The position numbers and the translations under genes are program-made. The notes under the pieces were generated by a model, which was given only the letters and a program-made list of their open reading frames with translations, was not told the origin of the DNA and did no database searches. A stretch of 22,169 nucleotides of DNA from Fidelibacterota bacterium (GTDB lineage: Bacteria; Fidelibacterota; UBA8477). The stretch is from the NCBI GenBank assembly GCA_021734045.1, contig JAIPJR010000050.1:1-22169 (forward strand), read 5' to 3'. Positions 6,931 through 15,121 of this stretch are shown here, in pieces (positions within the stretch are counted from its first letter, which is position 1; every line of letters starts with the position of its first letter).

Positions 6931-7575
6931 ATGTTGAGAAAATTATCGTTTCTTTTGGTTGTCATGGGTGTTTTGGTCTGGACGAATCCCCTTCAGGCCG
7001 ACGACTGGCGTAATTGGAGTGATATAAGTGTGAGTGGCAAAATCAATGCAGACTGGGGTTGGAAGGTCGCTGCCGAGGCACGGTTCAGTGATAATGTCTC
7101 TGATTACAATTACACTCATTTCGACATGATTGTGAGCTACAAAGTGTTGCCCTGGCTGGGGATCTCGCCATCGTATCGACACATTATTACCGAGAGCGGA
7201 ACGGACTGGAATACGGAGAAACGCCCGCAATTAGACATTAACCTGAGCCGCAAAGTTGGGGAAATGCAGTGGTCCGATCGCAACCGTTTTGAATTTCGTT
7301 TTCGGGATTCCGGTGAGTCTGTTCGATACCGCAACAAGCTCACCGTTAAAATTCCCCGGTTACAGCTCTGGCAGCTCCAACCCTACCTGGCTGATGAGAT
7401 TTTTTATGACCTTGAAGCAGAGGTGCTGAATAAAAATCGGATATACGCCGGTGTAAATATCCCGGTTCTGGCGAATCTCCAGGTGGAGGTGGGGTATGTG
7501 CGGGAGAGTAGTAAAATTTTGGATGACTGGAACGGAGTCAATGTCCTCTGGACAGCTTTGAAATACAGCTATTAA
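6931..7575 (+). CDS. DUF2490 family outer-membrane beta-barrel protein
   Basis: A 214-residue exported protein. A signal peptide of about 23 residues (MLRKLSFLLVVMGVLVW, cleavage after LQA) is followed by alternating strands such as WGWKVAAEARFSDNVSDYNYTHFDMIVSYKV, WLGISPSYRH, RNRFEFRFRD and LQVEVGYVRE. The protein ends in Tyr (ALKYSY), an outer-membrane barrel ending. Layout and length match DUF2490, a family of small barrels without an assigned transport substrate. AAGGA at 6918-6922 precedes the ATG by eight bases. It is the first gene after the c-di-AMP riboswitch and lies 35 bases from the sulfate-binding lipoprotein gene. It may therefore provide the outer-membrane route for the same anion, but that is inference from position only. 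Confidence 0.8.
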   Translation: MLRKLSFLLVVMGVLVWTNPLQADDWRNWSDISVSGKINADWGWKVAAEARFSDNVSDYNYTHFDMIVSYKVLPWLGISPSYRHIITESGTDWNTEKRPQLDINLSRKVGEMQWSDRNRFEFRFRDSGESVRYRNKLTVKIPRLQLWQLQPYLADEIFYDLEAEVLNKNRIYAGVNIPVLANLQVEVGYVRESSKILDDWNGVNVLWTALKYSY

Positions 7576-7610
7576 AGGACTTTGTGCTTTTAAAAAAAGA
7601 GGGGGAAATG

Positions 7611-8660
7611 ATGAAAGCAAAATCTTGGAGAATAGCCGACCCGGCAGGGGGGCTGATCGTGCTCTTTACCCTGTTGCTCTGGAGTTGCGGGGGCAAACCT
7701 GCCGGAGATAAGACAGTATCGCTGACGCTGGGTGCCTATACAGTTCCCAAGGAGGCGTATGAGCGGGAGATTATCCCGGCCTTCAAGACCTATTGGCAGG
7801 AAAAAACCGGCGAAACGGTTACTTTTAATGAGTCCTACACCGCCTCCGGTGCCCAGTCCCGTGCCATTGCCAGTGGTTTCGACGCGGATATCGCAGCGCT
7901 CTCGCTGGAGCAGGACGTCCAGCGTCTGGTGGAAGTCGGTCTGGTCACACATGATTGGCGAGCGACGCAGTTTAGCGGCATGGTGACCCGTTCCATTGTG
8001 GTCATGGCCTATCGGGAGGGCAATCCCAAACGGATCACAGGTTGGGAGGATCTGACCCGCCCGGATGTGAATGTTATTTACCCCAGCCCCAAGACGTCCG
8101 GTGGTGCTATGTGGGTGGTAAATGCCATTTATGGCGCGGCATTGAAGCATTCGGAAATTTTATGGGGTGAGCCTGATCCAAATTTTGCCTATCGACGACT
8201 CAGGGAGATTCAATCCCGTGTGCAGGTGATGGATAAGTCAGGCCGGGCGTCGGTGACCACATTCGAAAATGGCATCGGAGACGTCCTGCTTACCTATGAA
8301 AATGAGGTTTTACTGCGCAAGAGTCAGGGCAAGGCAATGCCGTTTCTCGTTCCGGATGCTACGATTTTGATAGAAAATCCGATCGCGGTGGTGGATAAAA
8401 ATGTGGAAAAGCATGGTAACCGCGCGGTGGCGGAAGCATTTGTTGCATTTGTGAAAACGGCGTCGGCGCAGCGTGCGTTTGCGCAGTATGGCTTCCGACC
8501 GGTGGACCCTGATATCGCAGAGGAATTCCTGGCGAAATTTCCTGTCCCCAAACACCTGTTCACCATCCAGGACCTGGGTGGATGGCCGCAGGTACACCAG
8601 CAGCTTTATGCCCAGACGGGTATTTGGATGCAAATCGTGAATGAATTAGCGCACCAATAG
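7611..8660 (+). CDS. sbp: Sulfate/thiosulfate ABC transporter substrate-binding lipoprotein
   Basis: A 349-residue binding protein of the Sbp/CysP family, which captures sulfate or thiosulfate in the periplasm and hands it to CysTW. Family segments are SYTASGAQSRAIASGFDADI, YPSPKTSGGAMWVVNAIYG, FENGIGDVLLTYENEVLL, IENPIAVVDKNVEKHG and FAQYGFRPVDPD. The N-terminus has a hydrophobic stretch ending in the lipobox LLWSC, with Cys26 as the acylation site, so the protein is membrane-tethered. Two ATGs lie at 7608 and 7611; the second has better spacing (five bases) from GGGGG at 7601-7605. A GTG at 7584 would spoil the signal peptide. It sits 15 bases before cysT. It is related to, but clearly distinct from, the binding protein at 5388-6461. 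Confidence 0.92.
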   Translation: MKAKSWRIADPAGGLIVLFTLLLWSCGGKPAGDKTVSLTLGAYTVPKEAYEREIIPAFKTYWQEKTGETVTFNESYTASGAQSRAIASGFDADIAALSLEQDVQRLVEVGLVTHDWRATQFSGMVTRSIVVMAYREGNPKRITGWEDLTRPDVNVIYPSPKTSGGAMWVVNAIYGAALKHSEILWGEPDPNFAYRRLREIQSRVQVMDKSGRASVTTFENGIGDVLLTYENEVLLRKSQGKAMPFLVPDATILIENPIAVVDKNVEKHGNRAVAEAFVAFVKTASAQRAFAQYGFRPVDPDIAEEFLAKFPVPKHLFTIQDLGGWPQVHQQLYAQTGIWMQIVNELAHQ

Positions 8661-8675
8661 TAGGCTGTAGAAACC

Positions 8676-9479
8676 ATGTCTGAACGGTGGAGCGATTTTA
8701 TCCAGCGCAGTCTCATGTTCTTTTATCTGGGACTGCTGATTCTTTTGCCTATTGTTGCGATCACCGTTGCCTCCCTGGAGCAGGGGATTGCGTCGTTGTG
8801 GGGAAATATAACCACACCTCAGGCACTCTACGCGCTACGACTCACCATTACAACAGCCATCATTATGGTTGTGTTAAATGTGGTGATGGGGACGCTCACA
8901 GCGTTCGTGCTGGTACGATATAATTTCCCCGGGAAAAATGTCATGAACGCGCTCATTGATCTGCCTTTTGCCATCCCCACCGTGGTCACCGGAATTATGC
9001 TGGTGATTTTGTATGGCCCCAACAGTGTGCTGGGAACGATGTTCAGTGGCTGGGGGATTGAGGTCATTTTTGCCAAGCCGGGGATTATTCTGGCATTGCT
9101 GTTTGTTTCATATCCCTTCGTGGTACGGGCGGTTCAGCCGGTCTTGCAGGATTTAGGGCCGGATATGGAGAATGCGGCGCGCACGTTAGGCGCCGGGAAA
9201 TTGCGCATTTTCTTCCAGGTAACGCTACCGGCGCTTTTACCCGCAATCCTTACCGGAGCCGCGCTCTCCTTCAGTCGTGCCATGGGTGAATTCGGCTCTA
9301 TTGTGGTGGTTGCGGGCAATATTCCCCTCAAGTCCCAGGTAGCTGCCGTGTACATCTATGGTGAATTGGAAAGCAATAATCCACAGGGTGCGCTGGGACT
9401 CTCAGTGGTTTTGCTGATCATCTCATTTCTGGTATTGCTGGTGTTGAATTTTCTTCAGCGACGGAAATGGCAGGTTTAG
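8676..9479 (+). CDS. cysT: Sulfate/thiosulfate ABC transporter permease CysT
   Basis: A 267-residue permease with about six transmembrane segments: LMFFYLGLLILLPIVAITVA, YALRLTITTAIIMVVLNVVM, DLPFAIPTVVTGIMLVIL, PGIILALLFVSYPFVVRAV, a helix around 185-205 and LGLSVVLLIISFLVLLVLNF. The EAA loop that docks on the ATPase is ENAARTLGAGKLRIFFQVTLP (about 165-185). The family phrase SRAMGEFGSIVVVAGNIP follows. It forms the membrane channel with CysW and is energised by CysA. The length matches CysT (about 270-280 residues). It is spaced 15 bases after sbp and four bases before cysW. Confidence 0.93.
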   Translation: MSERWSDFIQRSLMFFYLGLLILLPIVAITVASLEQGIASLWGNITTPQALYALRLTITTAIIMVVLNVVMGTLTAFVLVRYNFPGKNVMNALIDLPFAIPTVVTGIMLVILYGPNSVLGTMFSGWGIEVIFAKPGIILALLFVSYPFVVRAVQPVLQDLGPDMENAARTLGAGKLRIFFQVTLPALLPAILTGAALSFSRAMGEFGSIVVVAGNIPLKSQVAAVYIYGELESNNPQGALGLSVVLLIISFLVLLVLNFLQRRKWQV

Positions 9480-9483
9480 CTAA

Positions 9484-10311
9484 ATGATGATGAATAACAC
9501 CTACACCAAATCAATCCCGATCGGCCGATGGAGTCTGATAGCCATCACTATCATCTGGTTTTTGTTACTGATTCTGGTCCCGGTAGGGGGATTGATACAA
9601 AAATTGTTGGCCAGTCCTGTTGCAGAAACTCTCCAGGGATTGACCACAAAAGCTGCTGTGAATGCCTTTCTGCTCACTATTAAAGTCACTGTGATCACCA
9701 TCCTGATCAATACAGTTATGGGTGTGCTCATGGCACGGGTGCTGGTAAAACAGAATTTTAAAGGTCGTTTGCTTATCGAGGGACTGATTGACCTGCCATT
9801 TGCCATTTCACCCGTGGTGGCAGGATTCATGATTGTGATACTTTTCGGACCCTACGGCTGGTTAGGTGGGTGGCTGGAAGGAATGGGTGTGAAGGTAGTC
9901 TATTCCGTACCCGGAATCATCCTGGCAACCATTTTTGTCACCCTGCCCTTTGTAGCCAAGGAGGTTATACCGGTTTACAGGCAATTTGGGCAGCAGAGTG
10001 AAGAGACCGCGCAGGTGATGGGTGCTTCCCAGTGGCAGACCTTTTGGTGGATCACGCTTCCATCCATCAAGTGGGGCGTCATTTATGGTGTAACCCTGGC
10101 GCTGGCCCGTTCACTGGGAGAATTTGGTGCCGTGCTGGTGGTGAGCGGCAATATCATCGGTCAAACCCAGACAGCGACGCTCTACATACATCAGCAGTTT
10201 ACCGACTTTGATTACAGTGGTGCCTATGCCGCATCATTGGTCATTGCGATGGTTGCCTTCACCATCCTTATCGTCATTCAAACCATCACCAATCGTCACC
10301 GGGAAGCATAA
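9484..10311 (+). CDS. cysW: Sulfate/thiosulfate ABC transporter permease CysW
   Basis: A 275-residue permease paired with CysT. It shares IDLPFAISPVVAGFMIVILFGPYGWLG, PGIILATIFVTLPFVAKEVIPV, the EAA loop EETAQVMGASQWQTFWWITLP (about 178-198) and ARSLGEFGAVLVVSGNIIGQTQTATLYIH, which is characteristic of CysW. Three in-frame ATGs (9484, 9487, 9490) compete; the first follows CAGG at about nine bases. The gene is separated from cysT by four bases and from cysA by one base, so translation is likely coupled along the operon. Confidence 0.93.
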   Translation: MMMNNTYTKSIPIGRWSLIAITIIWFLLLILVPVGGLIQKLLASPVAETLQGLTTKAAVNAFLLTIKVTVITILINTVMGVLMARVLVKQNFKGRLLIEGLIDLPFAISPVVAGFMIVILFGPYGWLGGWLEGMGVKVVYSVPGIILATIFVTLPFVAKEVIPVYRQFGQQSEETAQVMGASQWQTFWWITLPSIKWGVIYGVTLALARSLGEFGAVLVVSGNIIGQTQTATLYIHQQFTDFDYSGAYAASLVIAMVAFTILIVIQTITNRHREA

Positions 10312-10312
10312 T

Positions 10313-12196
10313 ATGTCGATTGTCATCAACAATTTACGGAAGCAGTTTGGTCACGCCCTGGTGGTGAATAATGTGTCACTGGAAATTCAGGAAGGTGAAT
10401 TGTTTGTTCTCCTGGGCGCCAGCGGGAGCGGGAAGAGCACCATCTTGCGAATCATTGCCGGATTATTGGAGCCTGATAGTGGCAGCGTGACGATTAATGG
10501 TGTGGACATGACCCATGTGGACGCCCGTAAGCGTAATGTGGGGATGGTATTTCAAAATTATTCCCTGTTTGGGCACCTGACGGTTTTTGAGAATGTGGAA
10601 TTCGGTCTGCAGGTGCGGAAACTGCCAAAAGCGCAGCGGCGGAACCGGAGTAAAGAATTGCTGGAAGCGGTTGGGCTTACGGGGCTGGGGCATCGATACC
10701 CTGCGCAACTTTCCGGTGGTCAGCAGCAGCGGGTGGCCGTGGCCCGGGCATTAGCCTACAATCCCAGGGTATTGCTAATGGATGAGCCGTTTGGTGCACT
10801 GGATGTGAAAATCAGAGGGACATTGCGGCAGAACTTGCAGGAGATCCAGCGCCGATTGAATGTGACCACCATTCTGGTAACGCACGATCAGGAAGAAGCA
10901 TTCGAATTAGCGGACCGGATTGGTGTCATTGAGCGGGGGCAGTTGATTGAAATCGGTCCGCCGGATGTGTTATACCATCACCCAAAAACTGAGATTGTGG
11001 CGACTTTCATCGGTGGTGGAAATATACTGGTTGGGCGTGAGGAGGAGGGGCGTATCCGGCTTGGGAAGGTCTTTTTACCGATGCCGGACCAGGCGCCATT
11101 GCATGCCCAAGGCTCTCCCGTGAGGGTTTTGTTTCGCCCTGAAACCGTTGTCCTCAGCCGGGAAGCGTTTTCTAACGCGTCGGGGATTTATCCCCTGGGA
11201 CAAGGTCGTGTATTGAAGCGCATTTTCAATGGACCAGTGCAACGCCTGGTGCTTGAGATGGAGGAACTGGCCGGTGTACGACCGCTGAAACCCGTTCCGC
11301 GCTATGGTCAACCCCGAACACGCATCGAGGTCGTGGAAACCACCACGGGACTACATCACGGGGCGCGCTTTGATGAGACTTTATGGGTAGGCGTGCGGGA
11401 TTACCATATTCTGGAACCCTCTGGTATAAAATTCCTGGTGTACACGGGCAGTCCGGAACGAAATCCGGCAGCGCAGGAATTAGCGCTGCATCTGGGACAG
11501 TTAACCAGGGGAGCTGTGACGCTGTTCTCAGTGGTTTCCAATGATATGGAAATGTCAGAGGTGCAAGCAGAAATGGAGCGTATTCAGAATGTCTGGCAAG
11601 AGCGGATTCCACTTCTGACCACGGAAGTTGTCAAGGGTGAGCGTCATGAGCAGGTTTACCTGAAAACCCAGTCCGGCATTTATGATATTTTGGTTGCAGA
11701 CCCAAAATTTACTGGCCAGCATGAGATGAAACCGGCGCTGCAAAATTTGTTAGAAGAAACCCTCCTGCCTGTATTAACGGTGAGTCAGTCTCAGAAAGGC
11801 ATCTTGCATATCTTAATCTGTACGGCGGCCGGTGAGCCGGGGAAGAGCGATGTGCAGGTAGGCGGGCGATTGGCCATGCGTGCCCACGCAAAAGCCACGG
11901 TTTTTAGTGTCTTAACCTCACCAGATGATCAGGTCGAGACCAGGCGTGTAGAACAGCATTTGGAGCAAGCCCGACAATCCCTTACAGGCTTGGGAATTGC
12001 ATGCGACACGCGTCTTGGTTTGGGTGAGCCCATGGCAGAGATTTTTAACCAGGCCGCCAAACCGGCGTATGACCTGGTTGTTCTGGGGGCACCGTTACCG
12101 CAAGCGCCCCAGCGTATTCACTGGCCGGATGTGGCACAGCGTATCACCCGTGAATTGAACAAACCGGTATTGCTTGTCCCCATGATGACAACGTAG
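10313..12196 (+). CDS. cysA: Sulfate ABC transporter ATPase CysA fused to two UspA-like domains
   Basis: A 627-residue protein; ordinary CysA has about 330-365 residues. Residues 1-235 are a complete ABC ATPase: Walker A GASGSGKST (35-43), Q-loop Q81, signature LSGGQQQR (133-140), Walker B LLMDEP (154-159) and H-loop H191. Residues about 236-365 form the CysA regulatory/TOBE part (VRVLFRPETVVLSR and the RPETVVL region, then DETLWVGVRDYHIL). Two further alpha/beta domains follow. Residues 372-493 (IKFLVYTG to PVLTVSQS) and 496-627 (ILHILICTAAGE to KPVLLVP) each have the universal-stress-protein pattern, with YDILVAD and YDLVVLGAPLP before the final PVL strand. The ATP-binding GxxGx9GS motif of Usp is absent. 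The start is the ATG at 10313, one base after cysW; an earlier frame (10208) would overlap cysW by 104 bases. Confidence 0.92.
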   Translation: MSIVINNLRKQFGHALVVNNVSLEIQEGELFVLLGASGSGKSTILRIIAGLLEPDSGSVTINGVDMTHVDARKRNVGMVFQNYSLFGHLTVFENVEFGLQVRKLPKAQRRNRSKELLEAVGLTGLGHRYPAQLSGGQQQRVAVARALAYNPRVLLMDEPFGALDVKIRGTLRQNLQEIQRRLNVTTILVTHDQEEAFELADRIGVIERGQLIEIGPPDVLYHHPKTEIVATFIGGGNILVGREEEGRIRLGKVFLPMPDQAPLHAQGSPVRVLFRPETVVLSREAFSNASGIYPLGQGRVLKRIFNGPVQRLVLEMEELAGVRPLKPVPRYGQPRTRIEVVETTTGLHHGARFDETLWVGVRDYHILEPSGIKFLVYTGSPERNPAAQELALHLGQLTRGAVTLFSVVSNDMEMSEVQAEMERIQNVWQERIPLLTTEVVKGERHEQVYLKTQSGIYDILVADPKFTGQHEMKPALQNLLEETLLPVLTVSQSQKGILHILICTAAGEPGKSDVQVGGRLAMRAHAKATVFSVLTSPDDQVETRRVEQHLEQARQSLTGLGIACDTRLGLGEPMAEIFNQAAKPAYDLVVLGAPLPQAPQRIHWPDVAQRITRELNKPVLLVPMMTT

Positions 12197-12615
12197 TCAA
12201 GTACTGTATGGTGGTCACTTCTCATTTGTTATCTGAGTATTTACAAACTTATTACACCCAATATTAGACATTATGGATGACGCTGTTCCCCCACTTGTAT
12301 CATCCACACCAGTGTACCACAAAACACCCTGAATATTATTTTGGATTCCCGGTTGCCGGTATCCACCCTGCCAGTTATAATTGACCATGAAAAATTCAAA
12401 GACAAAAATGGTGTGTTTAGCTGTCTCAATAGCAGCTATAAAGCCCTTAAAATACAGTGTGATAAATTAAAATATATGGATGAAAATAAAGCCATTGAAA
12501 AGTGAAATAAATAAATAATGTCTTATGTTAGATCATTTTATAACTGAAGACCAAATATTAAAAGCATTGTTTATGGTCAGACTTGATAAAATAACTGCAT
12601 CTTTTAGGCATGGTA

Positions 12616-12645
12616 TTGACATCAGAAACTAACCTGGAAAACAAT
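12616..12645 (+). promoter_or_regulatory. Candidate promoter of the symporter-ablB-ablA operon
   Basis: A perfect TTGACA (12616-12621) lies 18 bases before AACAAT (12640-12645), which matches four of six -10 positions. Transcription would begin near 12652, about 118 bases before the symporter start. It is the best sigma-70-like match in the gap. Confidence 0.45.
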
Positions 12646-12654
12646 TTGTAATTC

Positions 12655-12762
12655 ATGAAAAAACGAAATAAGAATCTGGCAATGATGAAGCGCTTCCTGG
12701 CGGTAAGTAGTTATATGTTAGCTGGTTATCCCGTGGGCAAAATGAAAATGCAGGAAGGTTGA
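12655..12762 (+). CDS. Possible 35-codon leader or small protein upstream of the symporter
   Basis: The frame runs from ATG to a TGA that ends eight bases before the symporter ATG. The product starts [19 protein letters not shown] and is strongly basic and Met-rich, with no clear transmembrane helix. No ribosome site precedes it, but the candidate promoter would start the transcript almost at its ATG, so leaderless translation is conceivable. It contains the AGGAAGG (12752-12758) that would serve the symporter. It could equally be chance. Confidence 0.2.
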   Translation: MKKRNKNLAMMKRFLAVSSYMLAGYPVGKMKMQEG

Positions 12763-12769
12763 ATACCAG

Positions 12770-14212
12770 ATGACGATTGTTGATTATTTTATTTTCGGCA
12801 CCTACATGTTGGTGGTTTTAGGGGTTGGTTATTATTTCTACCGGAAGAACGAGACCGCGGAAGATTATTATGTGGGCGGGCGGAATATTTCCGCCGGACA
12901 TATTGGTTTATCCATTGTGGCTACCGATGTTGGTGGTGGCTTTTCCATCGGTTTGGGTGGGCTAGGGTATGCCATGGGTTTGTCAGGAAGCTGGCTCTTA
13001 TTCACCGGTCTGGTAGGTGCATGGCTCTCTGCAGTATTCATCATTCCCAAGATTAAGCTGCTGGATAAGAAGCATGGTATGATGACCTATCCGGACTTCC
13101 TGCGACATCGTTACAGCCCCAGAGTTGCGTTGGTGGCAGCGGTGATCTCAGGAATTGGGTATTTGGGATTCACCAGCGGGCAGATTCTGGCCGGCGCCAA
13201 ACTTATGGCTGGTTCAGTCATCAAGACCGCACCATTCGGCATGACTGACCTCCAATTTTCCCTCTATGTCATCGGTGTAATTATCGTGGGTTATACCGTT
13301 TTGGGTGGATTGAAAGCAGTTATCTACACCGATACCATTCAGTGGATAATTTTGCTGTCAGGTCTCACCTTTTTCGGTGTCCCCTTCGCCTTGCACGAAG
13401 TGGGCGGGCTCTCCGGCCTGAAAGCGGCTTTACCGGATGGCCATTTTAATCTCACGAATATCAGTTTTATCCAGTTCTTTAACTGGTTTATCACCATTGT
13501 ACCCATCTGGTTGGTGGCCATGACACTCTACCAGCGCATGTTTGCCACGCGGAATGTAAAGGAAGCAAAACGCGCCTGGTATATTGCCGGTGTATTCGAA
13601 TATCCCATCATGGCTTTCATCGGCGTCATTCTGGGGATGTTTGCCCGGGTGGTTGTGCCGGGTGTGGACCCGGAGATGGGTGTGCCAATGTTGCTGAAAA
13701 CCGTCTTACCTATCGGATTAACGGGAATAATAGTGGCCAGTTATTTTTCGGCCATCATGTCCACGGCTGACAGTTGCGTTATTGCCTCTTCCGGAAATTT
13801 TGTAAATGACCTGTTGGAACGAAGCTGGCTGAAAAATGCCAGTAGAAAGCGGGTGATGCGCTGGTCGATGATTACCACGCTCATCGTGGGTGCCTTGGCC
13901 ATTCTCATTGCTGGTCAATTTACCACGGTATTGGATGCCATTTTATACGCTTATGCCTTCATGGTATCCGGTTTATTTGTCCCCACTCTGGGTGCTTATT
14001 TCTGGAAGAAGGGCACTGCAGCCGGCGCTTTCTGGGGGATGATCCTGGGGGGTGGCGTAACGCTGGTGCTGCTCATCGCAGGTGTGGAAATGCCCTGGCA
14101 ACTGGATCCCACTTTTTACGGCATTGTCATCAGTGCCATTGTATTTTACATCATATCCATCGCAAAACCGGACGAAACTGAAAATGAGGTTCCGGAGGTT
14201 CTAGATGCCTGA
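12770..14212 (+). CDS. Sodium:solute symporter (SSF family)
   Basis: A 480-residue inner-membrane transporter with about 13 hydrophobic segments. SSF features are [27 protein letters not shown] (30-56), [21 protein letters not shown] (175-195), [17 protein letters not shown] (253-269) and [10 protein letters not shown] (326-335). The last is the segment supplying the Na2-site hydroxyls in this family. SSF proteins couple sodium influx to uptake of proline, glutamate, pantothenate, sugars and other solutes; the substrate is not readable here. Its end overlaps ablB by eight bases, so the symporter is cotranscribed with the acetyl-beta-lysine genes. It could supply lysine or a compatible solute, which is inference. 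AGGAAGG about 11 bases upstream is a loosely spaced ribosome site. Confidence 0.9.
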   Translation: MTIVDYFIFGTYMLVVLGVGYYFYRKNETAEDYYVGGRNISAGHIGLSIVATDVGGGFSIGLGGLGYAMGLSGSWLLFTGLVGAWLSAVFIIPKIKLLDKKHGMMTYPDFLRHRYSPRVALVAAVISGIGYLGFTSGQILAGAKLMAGSVIKTAPFGMTDLQFSLYVIGVIIVGYTVLGGLKAVIYTDTIQWIILLSGLTFFGVPFALHEVGGLSGLKAALPDGHFNLTNISFIQFFNWFITIVPIWLVAMTLYQRMFATRNVKEAKRAWYIAGVFEYPIMAFIGVILGMFARVVVPGVDPEMGVPMLLKTVLPIGLTGIIVASYFSAIMSTADSCVIASSGNFVNDLLERSWLKNASRKRVMRWSMITTLIVGALAILIAGQFTTVLDAILYAYAFMVSGLFVPTLGAYFWKKGTAAGAFWGMILGGGVTLVLLIAGVEMPWQLDPTFYGIVISAIVFYIISIAKPDETENEVPEVLDA

Positions 14213-15089
14213 CAAACTTGAAACGATCGGTCGTTCTCAGATTCAACACGGTCCGGAGAATGATCGGGTTTACCTCATGCATCTTGCGCCGGAAGATATG
14301 CCGGAAATCCTGGTGAAGTTAAATGACTTGGCAGGGAAAAATCAGTACGGCAAGATTTTCGCGAAAGTCCCAGGTGAATTTAGCGATACCTTTGTGGCGG
14401 ATGGTTACACTGTGGAAGCGCGCGTTCCGGATTTCTTTCACGGCGAAACCGAAGCCGTATTCTTGGGGAAATATTTCAAGCCGGAGCGTGAGCAAGAGCC
14501 GAAACCGGAGTTGGTGGATGAAGTGCTTGCGGTAGCCCAATCAAAATCCGGCGGTGAGACCGTTGAGGAATTACCGTATAAATTTCGCCTGGCCACACCC
14601 CAGGATGCCGAGTCCATCGCGGCGGTTTACCGGAAAGTATTCGCAACCTATCCATTTCCCATTCACGATCCGGCTTACATCGCTGATACAATGGCCTCAA
14701 ATTTTCTCTATTTCACCCTGTGGGAGGGAGAGGAACTTGTGGCTGTCGCCTCCTGCGAGATGTATCCTGAGGAGAAAAATGTGGAGATGACCGATTTCGC
14801 CACACTGCCGAAATATCGTGGGAAAGGAACAGCCGTTTACCTCCTGGAGCGGATGGAACAGGTTATGGCGCAGCATGAGTTGAAAATGGCTTATACCATC
14901 GCCCGGGCTTATTCGTTCGGTATGAATATTACGTTTGCAAAACTGGGCTATGTCTTTGGAGGGACATTGACCCGGAACACCAACATCGCCGGCTCTCTGG
15001 AGAGCATGAATGTATGGTATAAACCCCTGCCGGAATTGGTTTCCGGCGTAGATGGGGAAATGACTCCAAACACGAATTTTGAATTTTGA
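14205..15089 (+). CDS. ablB: Beta-lysine N-epsilon-acetyltransferase
   Basis: A 294-residue enzyme that acetylates beta-lysine with acetyl-CoA to give N-epsilon-acetyl-beta-lysine, a compatible solute. The N-terminal half (about 1-95, with [18 protein letters not shown] and [21 protein letters not shown]) is characteristic of the AblB family. The C-terminal half is a GNAT domain: [26 protein letters not shown] (127-152), acetyl-CoA loop [11 protein letters not shown] (204-214) and the family's ending [20 protein letters not shown] with SMNVWYK. The length agrees with AblB (about 270-290). GGAGG precedes the ATG, which overlaps the symporter's last codons. The gene sits 32 bases before ablA, the classical pairing, here in the order B-A. 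Confidence 0.9.
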   Translation: MPDKLETIGRSQIQHGPENDRVYLMHLAPEDMPEILVKLNDLAGKNQYGKIFAKVPGEFSDTFVADGYTVEARVPDFFHGETEAVFLGKYFKPEREQEPKPELVDEVLAVAQSKSGGETVEELPYKFRLATPQDAESIAAVYRKVFATYPFPIHDPAYIADTMASNFLYFTLWEGEELVAVASCEMYPEEKNVEMTDFATLPKYRGKGTAVYLLERMEQVMAQHELKMAYTIARAYSFGMNITFAKLGYVFGGTLTRNTNIAGSLESMNVWYKPLPELVSGVDGEMTPNTNFEF

Positions 15090-15121
15090 TATAACATGAC
15101 AATCCCTGAAGGAGATCCATC

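Larger units (their letters stand above)
12197..12769. other. 573-base AT-rich intergenic region before the symporter operon
   Basis: Noticeably richer in A+T than its neighbours and without a supportable gene. It contains a hairpin at 12343-12364 (GGAT with ATCC enclosing CCGG-TTG-CCGG) with no T-run, and a short AAAT tract near 12505-12518. A candidate promoter and a 35-codon reading frame at its 3' end are listed separately. No clear terminator for cysA was found. Confidence 0.5.

Noticed and set aside
7590-8150. 186-codon minus-strand frame
   Set aside because: It is antisense to the sulfate-binding lipoprotein and part of its leader; composition is untypical of a protein and there are no family features.
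12387-12470. 27-codon frame in the AT-rich gap after cysA
   Set aside because: No ribosome site, no family resemblance and AT-rich composition; chance is the simplest explanation.
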